Shown in pieces: positions 16,877 through 28,783 of a stretch of DNA of 64,000 nucleotides (its first letter is position 1; every line of letters starts with the position of its first letter). Source of the stretch: CAYXGZ01 sp964464755 (GTDB lineage Bacteria; Planctomycetota; MHYJ01; JACPRB01). The position numbers and the translations under genes were made by a program. The stretch spans positions 12,704-76,703 of the forward strand of contig CAYXGZ010000010.1 in NCBI GenBank assembly GCA_964464755.1. Reading direction: 5' to 3'. The notes beneath the pieces are model-generated. The model saw nothing but the letters and a program-made list of their open reading frames with translations. It did no database searches and was not told the DNA's origin.

Positions 16877-17352
16877 CCCCGGAACGAGCGGACCATCCAG
16901 GCCGTCTTCTCGTGCTGCTCCATCAGGCCCGTGAGGAAGTCGGCGGTGCCGGCGTCGTGGAACTTGTCCTGGCAGGCCGCGAGGTCCGTCCGCAGCGAGC
17001 GGATGATCTCCTCGTAGTCCTCCTGGAGGTTGGCCAGCATCGTGTCGGCGTCCGGGTAGCGGCCGGGGTGCTCCTTGAGGCGGGAGGCGCGGGCGAACCC
17101 GGCGATGGTCGCGGGGGCGAAGTCCCCGAGGGCGCGGATCCGCTCGGCGACGTCGTCGATCACGACCTCGAGCTCGGTGTACTGGGCCTCGAAGAACTTG
17201 TGGAGGTCGTTGAAGCGCGGGCCGACCACGTTCCAGTGGTAGTTCCGGGCCTTCGTGTACAGCACGAACTCGTCGGCCAGCAGCGTCGAGAGGATCTTCA
17301 CCACGCCGCGCCGGTCGCCGTCGGACAGCCCGATCTTCGCCTTCACGTCCAT
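16873..17352 (-). CDS. dps: Dps/ferritin-like DNA-protection protein
   Basis: The 159-residue four-helix protein matches Dps: ARNYHWNVVGPRFNDLHKFF and TELEVVIDDVAERI carry the intersubunit ferroxidase His, Asp and Glu. Dps stores iron by oxidising Fe(II) with peroxide and shields DNA. The first 10 bases overlap the end of the GmhB-like gene. A GAGG sequence lies upstream of the ATG. Confidence 0.9.
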   Translation of the reverse strand: MDVKAKIGLSDGDRRGVVKILSTLLADEFVLYTKARNYHWNVVGPRFNDLHKFFEAQYTELEVVIDDVAERIRALGDFAPATIAGFARASRLKEHPGRYPDADTMLANLQEDYEEIIRSLRTDLAACQDKFHDAGTADFLTGLMEQHEKTAWMVRSFRG

Positions 17353-17897
17353 GTGGGAACCTCGCTTCCCTCCCCCAGGATGATGCCGGCGGCCTCCGCG
17401 ATGGACGGGACGACCGTGCAGGGCACCTTGAGGTCGGCGACGTGGTGCTCCCCGTGGCCCGTCCGGACGAAGACGCCCTTCCCGCCGAACGCCGCGGCGA
17501 GCTCGACGTCGCAGGGATGGTCCCCCACGGCGAAGGACGCCGCGAGGTCGATCCCGTGCTCCGCCCGGGCCCGCCGGGGGAACTCCAGCCCCGGCTTGCG
17601 GCAGGCGCAGCCGTCTTCCGGGCCGTGGGGGCAGCAGTAGACGTCCCGGATCTCGACCCCGCCCGCCGCGAGCCGGCGCACGACGTGGTCGTTGACCCCG
17701 CGGACCTCCTCGAGGGAGGTCAGCCCCTTCGCCACCCCCGACTGGTTGGTGACGATGAAGAGGACGAAGCGCTGCTGCAGCCGCCGCAGGGCCGGCACCG
17801 ACTCGGGGAAGAACTCCACCTGGTCCGGACGGGAGAGGTAGCCCCGGTCCTGGATGAGGGTTCCGTCCCGGTCGATGAACACCGCGGGCCGCGCCAT
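17343..17897 (-). CDS. HAD phosphatase, GmhB/HisB-N type (heptose 1,7-bisphosphate 7-phosphatase-like)
   Basis: The 184-residue protein has the HAD nucleophile motif FIDRDGTL (Asp9, Asp11), TNQSGVAKG, and the zinc-loop Cys cluster CCPHGPEDGCACRKP that marks GmhB and HisB-N. It probably removes a phosphate from heptose bisphosphate or a related sugar or histidinol phosphate; GmhB is preferred since no his genes are near. TACGAT ends 6 bases before the ATG. It is divergent from the FGE kinase across 71 bases. Confidence 0.85.
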   Translation of the reverse strand: MARPAVFIDRDGTLIQDRGYLSRPDQVEFFPESVPALRRLQQRFVLFIVTNQSGVAKGLTSLEEVRGVNDHVVRRLAAGGVEIRDVYCCPHGPEDGCACRKPGLEFPRRARAEHGIDLAASFAVGDHPCDVELAAAFGGKGVFVRTGHGEHHVADLKVPCTVVPSIAEAAGIILGEGSEVPTWT

Positions 17898-17903
17898 GCG
17901 GGC

Positions 17904-17909
17904 ATCGTA
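17904..17909 (-). promoter_or_regulatory. -10 element (TACGAT) of the GmhB-dps-CocE unit
   Basis: TACGAT on the minus strand ends 6 bases before the ATG at 17897. Confidence 0.55.
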
Positions 17910-17954
17910 GCGGGCGGGGCCCGGGGCGGCTTCGAAAATCCGACCCCGACCCGG

Positions 17955-17960
17955 TATGAT
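17955..17960 (+). promoter_or_regulatory. -10 element (TATGAT) of the FGE kinase gene
   Basis: TATGAT ends 8 bases before the ATG at 17969. Confidence 0.55.
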
Positions 17961-17968
17961 GGCCGCCC

Positions 17969-21478
<3,510 letters not shown>

Positions 21479-21479
21479 G

Positions 21480-21935
21480 CTACTTCTTCGCCTCCGTGAA
21501 CCGGAGGCTCACCGAGTTGATTCAGTAGCGCTTGCCGGTCGGCTTCGGCCCGTCGTCGAAGAGGTGGCCGAGGTGCGAGCCGCACTTCGAGCAGACCACC
21601 TCGGGCGCGCCGCCGTCGGGCTGGAGCTTCGTCGCGCCGGGGATCGCGTCCCAGTAGCTCGGCCAGCCGCAGCTGGAGTCGTACTTCGTCTCCGAGCGGA
21701 AGAGGTCCTGGCCGCAGGCCCCGCAGGAGTAGACCCCGTCGCCGAAGAACGTGTCGTACTTGCCCGAGAACGGCGCCTCGGTCCCCTTCTGGCGCAGGAC
21801 GCGGTACTCCTCGGCGCTGAGCTTGTCCTTGTACGGATCCTTCTGGACCACGGGGGCCTCCGGGGTGGGTTGGGTTCCGCCTCCGCACGCGGCGAGCAGG
21901 GCGAGCAGCGCCGCGGCCGCCAGGGTTCGCTTCAC
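21480..21935 (-). CDS. msrB: Selenocysteine-containing methionine-(R)-sulfoxide reductase B lipoprotein
   Basis: MsrB reduces methionine-R-sulfoxide. The 151-residue product begins with GTG and a lipoprotein signal (LLALLAAC). Both structural zinc CxxC pairs are visible (SCGACG and VCSKCG), as are GWPSYWDAI and HLGHLFDDGP. At codon 138 (21522-21524), where the catalytic Cys of RYCINS is expected, there is TGA; translation through it gives RYUINSVSLRF and ends 13 codons later at TAG. A 7-bp hairpin with a G-first loop lies just downstream. Selenocysteine MsrB is known in animals and some bacteria. Ordinary gene calling would drop the catalytic residue. Confidence 0.9.
21490..21508 (-). promoter_or_regulatory. 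Candidate bacterial SECIS element in msrB
   Basis: On the minus strand a perfect 7-bp stem GCCTCCG/CGGAGGC closes a GTTCA loop whose first base is G. The loop starts 21 bases after the TGA, within the usual 16-37 range for SelB-binding hairpins. Confidence 0.8.
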
Positions 21936-21975
21936 GGTCCCATAACAGCAGGCGGGGCCCCGGAATTCCACGAAA

Positions 21976-23109
21976 TCAGGCGAGTCCCACGGGGCGGAAC
22001 TCGCGGCCCGGGAACACGGACGCGGGGTCGGGATTCCCCAGGCGCGCCCGCAGCAGCTCCGCGAGCACGTCGCGGTAGTCCGTCGTGACCGGAAGGTCGC
22101 CCGGTCCCTCGAGCAGCTCCGGCGTCAGCGCCGGGAAACGGCCGTGGACCCGACCGCCCCGGATCCCGCGGCCGAGGACGAACATCACGCTTCCCCGGCC
22201 GTGGTCCGTGCCGAAGCTGACGTTCTCGGCGACCCGGCGCCCGAACTCCGTGAGCACGACGATCGTGACCCGGTCCTTGTGGGATCCGAGCTCGCGCCGG
22301 AAGGCCGCCAGGCCGGAGGCGAGTTCCGCGGCCAGGCCGTCGAGCAGCGCGGGCTGGACGAAATGCGTGTCCCAGCCGCCGAGGTCGACGCAGGCCGCCT
22401 CGAGCCCCACCTCGGCCCGCGCGAGCCGCGCCACCTGCCGCAGGTTGTCCGCGAAGGACCCGTTCCCCGGCGCCTCGTCGCGCAGCCGCTCGACGGCCGC
22501 GAGCGTCGACAGCACCTGCGTGCCCGCCGCGCCCAGCGCGTCGGGCTCCGCCCCGTAGAGCGCCGCCATCGCCCCCGCGAAGCCCGGGGCTCCCCTCACG
22601 GAGAACTCGTCGAGCCTCGCGACGGCCGACGCGGACGGGGCCCCGCGCAGCGATTCCGGCAGCACGTCGGCGATCGCGACCCCGGACAGCGCGCCGCGCC
22701 GGCCCGGGGCGGTGCGCAGGTGGCGGGCGATCCAGCCCGAGCCCATGTCGCGGCCCTCGGGGTTGCCCCGCTCCATCAGGTCCTGCGCCTCGAAGTGCGA
22801 GCGCGTCTCGTCCGTCGAGCCCGCCGCGTGGACGATCGCGAGCTCGCCCGACGTCCAGTCCTCGAGCAGGGGCGAGAGCGCCGGGTTGAGTCCGAAGCGG
22901 CCGTCGAGGTCGACGAGGCGCCCCTTCCCCGAGGCGTCCGGCGGCGGCAGGCCGAGCGTCGGCCGCGCGCCACGGTAGCCGGGATCCGTGAACGGCGCGA
23001 CAAGGTTGAGCCCGTCCGCCCCGCCCCGGAGGAAGACCTGGACGAGGACGTCCCGCTCGGGCCCGCGGGGCGAGAACGACAGGCGGAGGAAGTCGCGGCG
23101 CGTCGGCAT
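21976..23109 (-). CDS. DUF1501 protein
   Basis: This 377-residue protein starts with a twin-arginine-like MPTRRDFLRLSF. It has DUF1501 features: VFLRGGADGLNLVAP, VHAAGSTDETRSHFEAQD, GGWDTHF, EFGRRVAEN, GTDHGRGSVMFVLG. DUF1501 proteins are alkaline-phosphatase-superfamily relatives, nearly always encoded with DUF1800. Function is unproven, possibly an exported hydrolase. The ATG overlaps the DUF1800 stop by one base. Confidence 0.9.
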   Translation of the reverse strand: MPTRRDFLRLSFSPRGPERDVLVQVFLRGGADGLNLVAPFTDPGYRGARPTLGLPPPDASGKGRLVDLDGRFGLNPALSPLLEDWTSGELAIVHAAGSTDETRSHFEAQDLMERGNPEGRDMGSGWIARHLRTAPGRRGALSGVAIADVLPESLRGAPSASAVARLDEFSVRGAPGFAGAMAALYGAEPDALGAAGTQVLSTLAAVERLRDEAPGNGSFADNLRQVARLARAEVGLEAACVDLGGWDTHFVQPALLDGLAAELASGLAAFRRELGSHKDRVTIVVLTEFGRRVAENVSFGTDHGRGSVMFVLGRGIRGGRVHGRFPALTPELLEGPGDLPVTTDYRDVLAELLRARLGNPDPASVFPGREFRPVGLA

Positions 23110-24551
23110 CAGAACCTCTGGAAGCCGGGGGAGGCGAGCAGGACCGCGACGGCGAGCTCCGGCGCCGCGCCGTCGACGAACTTCCGTTCGAGCTCCGTCG
23201 GCACCCGGCCGAGAAGGTGGGCGGGAAGCCCCGCGCCCAGCCGCCGGGCCAGGTCCTCGTGGGGCACCGAGGTCCCCTTCAGCCGGTTGGCCGCGAGGTC
23301 CAGCGCGAAGTTCCAGCGCCAGAGCAACGTCCCCAGCCAGGGGGCCGCCTCGTCGGGATAGCCGTCGGGCGTCGGGTGGTGGAACGGTGCCTGCCCCAGC
23401 CGGCGCAGCACCTGGAGCAGCGCGGTCCCGCCGTCCGTGTCGGCGTCGAGCGCGCGCAGCGCGGAGACGACGAAGTGGAACGGGCGCTTGAGCCGCGACG
23501 GCGCCGCCGCCAGCTCCGGGGCCGCGAGGATCTCCCGCACCAGGGGCCGGATCTCCCAGCCGCCCGCGCGGAACGCCGCGGCGGCCCGCCCGACCAGCCC
23601 CGCGGGCGGATCGTCGGCGACGAGGCGCCGGCAGAGCTTCGTCGCGAGGTGCGTCGCGGTCGCCGGGTGCGTCACGACGATGTCGAGGAGCGCGTCGAGA
23701 TCCCGCTCCCCGCCGCCGGCCGGGATCGTCCGGCCCAGGACGGTCTTCGGGCCGTCGTCGTGCAGGCCGGGGCGGAAGACCACCGCGCCCCGGTTCCACT
23801 TCTCGCGGACGCCCCAGCCCGTCAGGCAGCGCGCGGCCTCCATGACGTCCCGCTGGGTGTAGCCGCCGTGGACGCCGAGCGCGTGGAGCTCGAGGAGCTC
23901 GCGGGCGTAGTTCTCGTTCGGCCCGACCCGCCCCTCCGCCTTCCGGTTCGCCTTTCCGTCGAGGTAGACGAGCATCGCGGGGCTGAGGGCCGAGGCGCGC
24001 AGCAGGTCGCGGAAGTTGCCCAGGGCGTGGCGGCGGATCACGTCGCGGTCGTCGGCCGCCTTGAACCAGGCGCAGTCGCCCTTCGCGAGGGCGATGTTGA
24101 AGTGGTCGGTCCAGAAGTGGACGAGCACCTCGTGGAGCTGGCGGCGCGAGTGGACGGCGCGGAGCAGCGTCGCGCGGGACAGCTCCTCCTCGACCACGCG
24201 CTTCTTGAACTCCATCGCGTCGCCCGCGGTGTGGTGCAGCGACTCGAAGCGCCGCACGCGGAGCTCGGCGGCCCGGTCGTCGATCGACGAGGGCGAGAGC
24301 TGCCGGTCGATCCAGCCCGCGCGGCCCAGCGCGCGGAGCTCGTCGAGGTCGCCCGGCCGGGGGCCGAAGGTGGCCCGCTGCAGGAGGCGGACGTCGGGAT
24401 CCGCGGCGGCGCCCCCGGGGACGGAGGGCCGCTCGGGCCGGTCCTCGAGCCGCCGGGCGAGCAGGTTCCACGCGGGGGCCCCGTCGCAGCCCGCGAGGAG
24501 CGCGGCGCTTCCGGCGACGGCGCCCGCCTGGAGCAGGCGGCGCCGCTTCAC
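23109..24551 (-). CDS. DUF1800 protein, lipoprotein or Tat-exported
   Basis: This 480-residue protein starts with GTG overlapping the upstream stop (GTGA). The N terminus KRRRLLQAG...LLAGC combines a twin-arginine-like motif and a lipobox. Core motifs are LLQRATFGPRPGDLDEL, HFWTDHFN, RASALSPAMLVYLDG, NENYARELLELHALGV and GYTQRDVMEAARCLTGWG, all diagnostic of DUF1800. It is paired with DUF1501 as usual; the pair's biochemical role is unknown. Confidence 0.9.
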   Translation of the reverse strand: MKRRRLLQAGAVAGSAALLAGCDGAPAWNLLARRLEDRPERPSVPGGAAADPDVRLLQRATFGPRPGDLDELRALGRAGWIDRQLSPSSIDDRAAELRVRRFESLHHTAGDAMEFKKRVVEEELSRATLLRAVHSRRQLHEVLVHFWTDHFNIALAKGDCAWFKAADDRDVIRRHALGNFRDLLRASALSPAMLVYLDGKANRKAEGRVGPNENYARELLELHALGVHGGYTQRDVMEAARCLTGWGVREKWNRGAVVFRPGLHDDGPKTVLGRTIPAGGGERDLDALLDIVVTHPATATHLATKLCRRLVADDPPAGLVGRAAAAFRAGGWEIRPLVREILAAPELAAAPSRLKRPFHFVVSALRALDADTDGGTALLQVLRRLGQAPFHHPTPDGYPDEAAPWLGTLLWRWNFALDLAANRLKGTSVPHEDLARRLGAGLPAHLLGRVPTELERKFVDGAAPELAVAVLLASPGFQRF

Positions 24552-25078
24552 GCGGCGACCTCGCCCTTGGCGGCGGGAACCGGCGCGGCGGCCGGGGCGG
24601 TCGCGGGACGGACGGCGGAGAGCACGGCGGCCCCGACGCCGGAGAGCAGCGCGAGCGGGAGCAGCACGAACCATCCGAGGATCGGGAGCAGCGCCGCGAG
24701 GTAGAGGACGGCCCAGCCGCGGATCACGGCCTTCCAGGGCCGGTCGGCGTCGGCCGGCGACGGAAGGCGGCGTCCCAGGTGGCGGGCCAGGCCCGCGGCG
24801 CCCGCGAGCGCGACGGCCACCAGCGACAGGAGCAGCGCCAGCCCGGCGAACTTCGCCCCCGCGGCCGGCGCGTTCAACAGCGCGAGGCTCGCGACGAACG
24901 GCAGCCCGCCCAGCACGAGGCCAGCGGCCAGCGTGCGGCCGGGCGCGGTCCGGAAGCGCTCCTCGCAGCGGCCCACCCAGGCCGGCGCGAGCGCCGACCA
25001 GAGCAGCCCCATCGAGGCCAGCGAGATCCCGAAGCCGGCGATCAGCGAGATCGTGATCATCGTGTCGGACATCGTCAT
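24548..25078 (-). CDS. Four-span membrane protein of unknown function
   Basis: The 176-residue protein has about four hydrophobic segments, with an Ala/Pro-rich tail. GGAGG lies 8 bases before the ATG at 25078; a second ATG follows two codons later. The stop overlaps the GTG of the DUF1800 gene, so it heads a three-gene operon with DUF1800 and DUF1501. Position suggests an anchor or export partner for these proteins, but that is inference. Confidence 0.65.
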   Translation of the reverse strand: MTMSDTMITISLIAGFGISLASMGLLWSALAPAWVGRCEERFRTAPGRTLAAGLVLGGLPFVASLALLNAPAAGAKFAGLALLLSLVAVALAGAAGLARHLGRRLPSPADADRPWKAVIRGWAVLYLAALLPILGWFVLLPLALLSGVGAAVLSAVRPATAPAAAPVPAAKGEVAA

Positions 25079-25189
25079 GGGTCGTTCCTCCAGTCCACGG
25101 GGAGATACCGGGGCCCCCGGGGCGCGGTTTCGGAATTCCCGGCGGAATCCCCCTTCATCGCGCCGCGGAATCCCGGTACAAGTGTCCGC

Positions 25190-25819
25190 ATGTCCTACCG
25201 CCGCAGCATCGTCGCCAGCGCCTCCGAGGACCGCCTCGAGAAGCTCATCCAGGAGCGGCTCCGGCCCGGCATCGACAAGGCCGCCGTCGACCGCCGCATC
25301 TGGGACCTCTTCGGCGAGGAGTGGTGCGTGATGTTCACCGACCTCTCCGGCTTCTCCCGGCGGGTCGCGAAGTTCGGGATCATCCACTTCCTGCAGACCA
25401 TCCACGAGGCGGAGCGGCTCCTGATCCCCGTCATCGAGCGCTACGACGGCATCCTGCTCAAGGTCGAGGGCGACAGCTTCCTGGTGATCTACCGCTCGGC
25501 GCCCCGGGCCCTCGAGGCCGCGGTCGAGATGCAGCGGCGGGTGAAGGAATACAACGCCGAACGGCCCGCGGAGGAGCACGTGCTGCTCTGCGTCGGCCTC
25601 GGCTACGGGAAGGTCCTCCGCATCGGCGACGCCGACGTTTTCGGCGCGGAGGTCAACGCCGCCAGCAAGCTCGGCGAGGATACCGCGCGCTCGTGGGAGA
25701 TCCTCGTCACCGACGCCGTCCGCCGGAAGGCCGGCCGGGCGCGGGGCGTGACGTTCAGCCCGATCCGCAACGTGCCGCCCGGCGCGAAGCGCGCGTTCAA
25801 GGTCGGCTACTCGCTCTGA
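25190..25819 (+). CDS. Small class III nucleotide cyclase-like protein
   Basis: The 209-residue protein is a short helical N terminus plus one class III cyclase domain. Metal Asp residues are visible in MFTDLSGFS and KVEGDSFLVIY. The Asn of the transition-state pair is in EVNAASKLGED, but the usual Arg four residues on is Lys, so activity may be weak or altered. The ATG follows GGTACAAGTGTCCGC, a poor match to the close-set -10 pattern. The gene stops exactly next to the convergent PDZ gene. Confidence 0.8.
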   Translation: MSYRRSIVASASEDRLEKLIQERLRPGIDKAAVDRRIWDLFGEEWCVMFTDLSGFSRRVAKFGIIHFLQTIHEAERLLIPVIERYDGILLKVEGDSFLVIYRSAPRALEAAVEMQRRVKEYNAERPAEEHVLLCVGLGYGKVLRIGDADVFGAEVNAASKLGEDTARSWEILVTDAVRRKAGRARGVTFSPIRNVPPGAKRAFKVGYSL

Positions 25820-27142
25820 TCAGGGCAGCTTCAGCTCGATCAGCTCCCGCTTCCCCGCCCGCAGGACCGTCACCTTCGCCGTCGATCCCGGCGCCAGCTT
25901 CACGAGGTAGGCGAGCACGTCGGCCTCGTCCTCGAGGTCCTTCCGGCCGTCGACGTCCACGATCACGTCGTCCTTGCGGAACTGCGCGCCCGAGGGGTTC
26001 TTCTGCTTCACCCAGTTCGGCGGGATGCCCTTCACCCGCGCGGCGAGCGCCCCGGCCTCGAGCCCGAGCGCCTTCTTCTCGTCCGCCCCCAGGTCGACGA
26101 GCGGCTCGGTGCCGAGGAGCCGGTGCCGCAGCGGCCAGGCGACGACGCGCCACGTGAAGTCCTCGTCCTCGCGCCAGTCCGCGGCCAGCGCGAGCTCCAG
26201 CGCGGCGGATTCCGCCCCGCGCGAGACCTCGACCTTCAGGGTGCCGGGGACCTTGGCCTCCTGGAGGACCCACTGGACGTCGGCGATGCTCACCGGGACC
26301 TGGCCTCCGATGCGGCGGATGCGGTCGCGGGGGCGGAATCCCGCCTTCTCGGCCGGGCTGCCCGGGGCCACGGCGTCCACCGTCGCCGCCTCCCTGGGGT
26401 CGAGCGAGAGGCCGACGCGATCGGGCATCGGCCAGGGGCGCACGACGGAGTCCGGGAGGGGCTTCGCCGCGGCGCGCGTCGACCAGAGGATCCCCTCGTG
26501 GGCTTGGTGGCAGTGGACGCAGCCGCCGCGGGATCCGTCGGCGGGCTTCATGTTGGGGCGGCCCGCGTTGTCGGGCATCGACTCCGGCGTGCCCCACGGG
26601 GGCGCCGCCCCGGTCTTGCCCTCGAGCTCCGCGCGGTTGCCCGGGTAGGCCCCGTGCAGGTCGAGCATGCCCTTCAGCGCCGCCTTGAGCCCCTCGATCG
26701 TGGCCACGGCGGAGGGATGCCCGTCCTCGCCCATCCTCCGGCTCCCGTAGCGGCCGTAGATCGTGCCATCGGCATTGAGGCCGACGACGGCGAAGGTCAG
26801 GCCCCAGTCGAACTGGAAGCGCGCGAGGTCGAGCCCGAACGCCTGGACGACCCGGACGCAGGCGAAACGGTCGAGAAGCGCGCCGAGCTCCGGATCATCG
26901 CGACGGGCCACCAGCCCGTCGAAGGACGTGCAGTCCTTTCAGGGGACTCAGCGGAAGACCGCCAGCACCGGCCGGCCGTCCTTCTTCGCGGCAGCGTAGG
27001 CCGCGGGCAGGTCGTCGTAGATCCACGACGCGTGCACGCCGTGGTCCTTGAGCGAGTCCCGCAGCTTCTGTTTCGCGGGATCCTGCGCCAGGGCGAAAGC
27101 CCCGGCGAGCAGCACGACGACGGCGGCGACCGGTCGGATCAT
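25820..27142 (-). CDS. Exported selenoprotein with UxxU thioredoxin-like centre, CxxCH motif and two PDZ domains
   Basis: Read through two TGAs, this is one 440-residue frame; ordinary calling splits it. It has a signal peptide (about 1-20), then a thioredoxin-like domain with FR-U65-VP-U68-KDC, where homologues known to me have CVPC, followed by FACVRVVQ, DWGLTF and NADGTIYGRYG. CVHCH (208-212) is a possible haem-c site. Two PDZ-like domains follow (about 245-325 and 360-440; APGSPAEKAGFRPRDRI and QFRKDDVIVDVDG). The ATG has AAGGAGG six bases upstream. Each TGA has a candidate SECIS hairpin. Role: probable extracytoplasmic dithiol/diselenide redox protein; substrate unknown. Confidence 0.85.
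26901..26921 (-). promoter_or_regulatory. Candidate SECIS element for the second TGA (U68)
   Basis: A perfect 8-bp stem CGACGGGC/GCCCGTCG on the minus strand closes loop TGGTG, with G second. The loop begins 26 bases after the TGA at 26939-26941. Confidence 0.75.
26922..26938 (-). promoter_or_regulatory. Candidate SECIS element for the first TGA (U65)
   Basis: A perfect 6-bp stem AAGGAC/GTCCTT closes loop TGCAC, with G second. The loop begins 16 bases after the TGA at 26948-26950, and the stem abuts the second TGA. Confidence 0.7.
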
Positions 27143-27191
27143 GGGGCCTCCTTCCCTGAGGTACGCCGCCGGGCCCCGCGCGTTGCGGAAA

Positions 27192-28181
27192 TCAGGGCGA
27201 GGTCCGGACCCCGGCGGGCGTGAGGTAGGAGGTGACGAGCCGCGCGGGCGTCACGTCGAACGCGGGGTTGCGCGCGCCGCTGCCGGGATTCGCCACGCGG
27301 ACGCGCCGCAGGACGCCCGCCTCGTCGGGCCCCGAGCGGTACAGGACCTCGTCGGGGTCGCGCTCCTCGATCGGGATCGACGCGCCGTCCGGGCAGCCCC
27401 GGTCGAAGGTGTCGCGCGGGGCCGCGACGTGGAAGGGCACGCCGTTGTCCCTCGCCGCCAGCGCGACGAGGTACGTGCCGATCTTGTTCGCGACGTCGCC
27501 GTTGGCCGCGATGCGGTCCGCGCCGACGATCGCGAGGTCCACCTCCCCGCGGCGCATGAAGTGCCCCGAGGCGCCGTCCTCGATGATCCGGTGCGGGATC
27601 CCCTCCTGCGCCAGCTCCCAGGCCGTGAGCCGGGCCCCCTGGTCGCGCGGGCCGGTGCGGTCCACGAGCACCTCGAAGCGCACGCCCTCGCGCCAGGCGA
27701 GGTAGAGCGGCGCGGTCTGCGTGCCCCAGTCCACCGTCGCGAGCCAGCCCGCGTTGCAGTGCGTGAGGATGCGCATCCCCTCGCGGATCAGCGGCCGGCC
27801 GGCCCGGCCGATCGCGAGGCAGGCCGCGACGTCCTCGTCCGCGATCCGCTGCGCCTCCTCGAGCGCGCGACCGGCCCCCGCCGCGGCGACCCGGTCGACC
27901 GCGCCGGCGAGGTTGCGGCCCGTGGGCCGGGCCCCGACGAGCCGGGACCGCGCGGCCGCGGGATCGGCCTTCTCGCGGAACGCGAGCGCCATGCCGAAGG
28001 CGCCCGCCGCGCCGATGGCCGGAGCCCCGCGCACCACCATCGAGCGGATCGCCTCCGCGACCTCCTCGTGCCCGCGGAGCCGCCGCTTCTCGAAGGCGAA
28101 GGGGAGCTTCGCCTGGTCGACGACGACGACCGCGCCGTCCTCCCAGGCCACCGTGCGCTGCGGCACGCCCGCGACGTTCAC
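27192..28181 (-). CDS. mtnA: S-methyl-5-thioribose-1-phosphate isomerase
   Basis: This 329-residue enzyme converts methylthioribose 1-phosphate to methylthioribulose 1-phosphate. Family signatures are SMVVRGAPAIGAAGAFG, RPTGRNL, ILTHCNAGWLATVDWGT (catalytic Cys), VDRTGPRDQGARLTAWEL and IVGADRIAANGDVANKIGTY (catalytic Asp). GTG start overlaps the upstream stop (GTGA). It is the last gene of a methylthioadenosine salvage operon. Confidence 0.95.
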   Translation of the reverse strand: MNVAGVPQRTVAWEDGAVVVVDQAKLPFAFEKRRLRGHEEVAEAIRSMVVRGAPAIGAAGAFGMALAFREKADPAAARSRLVGARPTGRNLAGAVDRVAAAGAGRALEEAQRIADEDVAACLAIGRAGRPLIREGMRILTHCNAGWLATVDWGTQTAPLYLAWREGVRFEVLVDRTGPRDQGARLTAWELAQEGIPHRIIEDGASGHFMRRGEVDLAIVGADRIAANGDVANKIGTYLVALAARDNGVPFHVAAPRDTFDRGCPDGASIPIEERDPDEVLYRSGPDEAGVLRRVRVANPGSGARNPAFDVTPARLVTSYLTPAGVRTSP

Positions 28182-28783
28182 GGCGCGGCCCTCCAGAGCC
28201 GCGAGGCTTCGCGGAGCGCCTCGAGCGGCGACGCGCCGACGGCGAAGAACCCGTGGCCGCGGCGGATCCAGATCCGGTGCCGGGGCCAGGGGTGGCGCCG
28301 CAACAGGGCCAGGAGGGCCTCGCGGTCCGCGGGGGTCGAGGCCGTCGTGGCCCGGCGGGACACCGGCACGCCCTCCGCCTCGACGAGCAGGTGACCGTGG
28401 ATCGCGGCCCGCGGGGGATTCCGCCACCCGAAGCGCGCGGCGGCCTCCACGAGCACGGCCCAGTGCAGCGGCGTGTCGGCGGTGGGCTTCCGTCCCGGCC
28501 GGCCCTCGACCTCGGCCGACCACGTCGCGGGGTCGAAGGAGCGGACGCGGACGAAGTCGCCCGCGCCGGAGGGACCCGGGCGCCGCCCGCTGCGCGAGAC
28601 GAGCAGCCCCGACCCGCAGCGCACGGCCGCGTTGCCCCCGACGTAGCCGTCGGGCAGGACCGGCGCCCCGCCCGCCGCCTCCATCCGGGCCAGCGCCGCG
28701 GCGAGCCCCCGCCACCCGCTCTCGGGCCGCCGGGGTCCGAGGCGGAGGACCTCGAAGCGCACCCGGGGTCCGCGTCCTTCCAT
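28178..28783 (-). CDS. Class II aldolase/adducin-family protein, probable methylthioribulose-1-phosphate aldolase or dehydratase
   Basis: The 201-residue protein carries class II aldolase features: GYVGGNAAVR, SGLLVSRSGR, PTADTPLHW (acid position Asp rather than the Glu of fuculose-phosphate aldolase), zinc HGH in AAIHGHLL and a later His in RRGHGFF. Next to mtnA it may be Ald2 of the DHAP shunt (producing DHAP and methylthioacetaldehyde) or MtnB-like. I prefer an aldolase because other downstream methionine salvage genes are absent, but this is not settled. Start ATG at 28783 overlaps the upstream TGA; GTG at 28786 is an alternative. Confidence 0.7.
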   Translation of the reverse strand: MEGRGPRVRFEVLRLGPRRPESGWRGLAAALARMEAAGGAPVLPDGYVGGNAAVRCGSGLLVSRSGRRPGPSGAGDFVRVRSFDPATWSAEVEGRPGRKPTADTPLHWAVLVEAAARFGWRNPPRAAIHGHLLVEAEGVPVSRRATTASTPADREALLALLRRHPWPRHRIWIRRGHGFFAVGASPLEALREASRLWRAAP

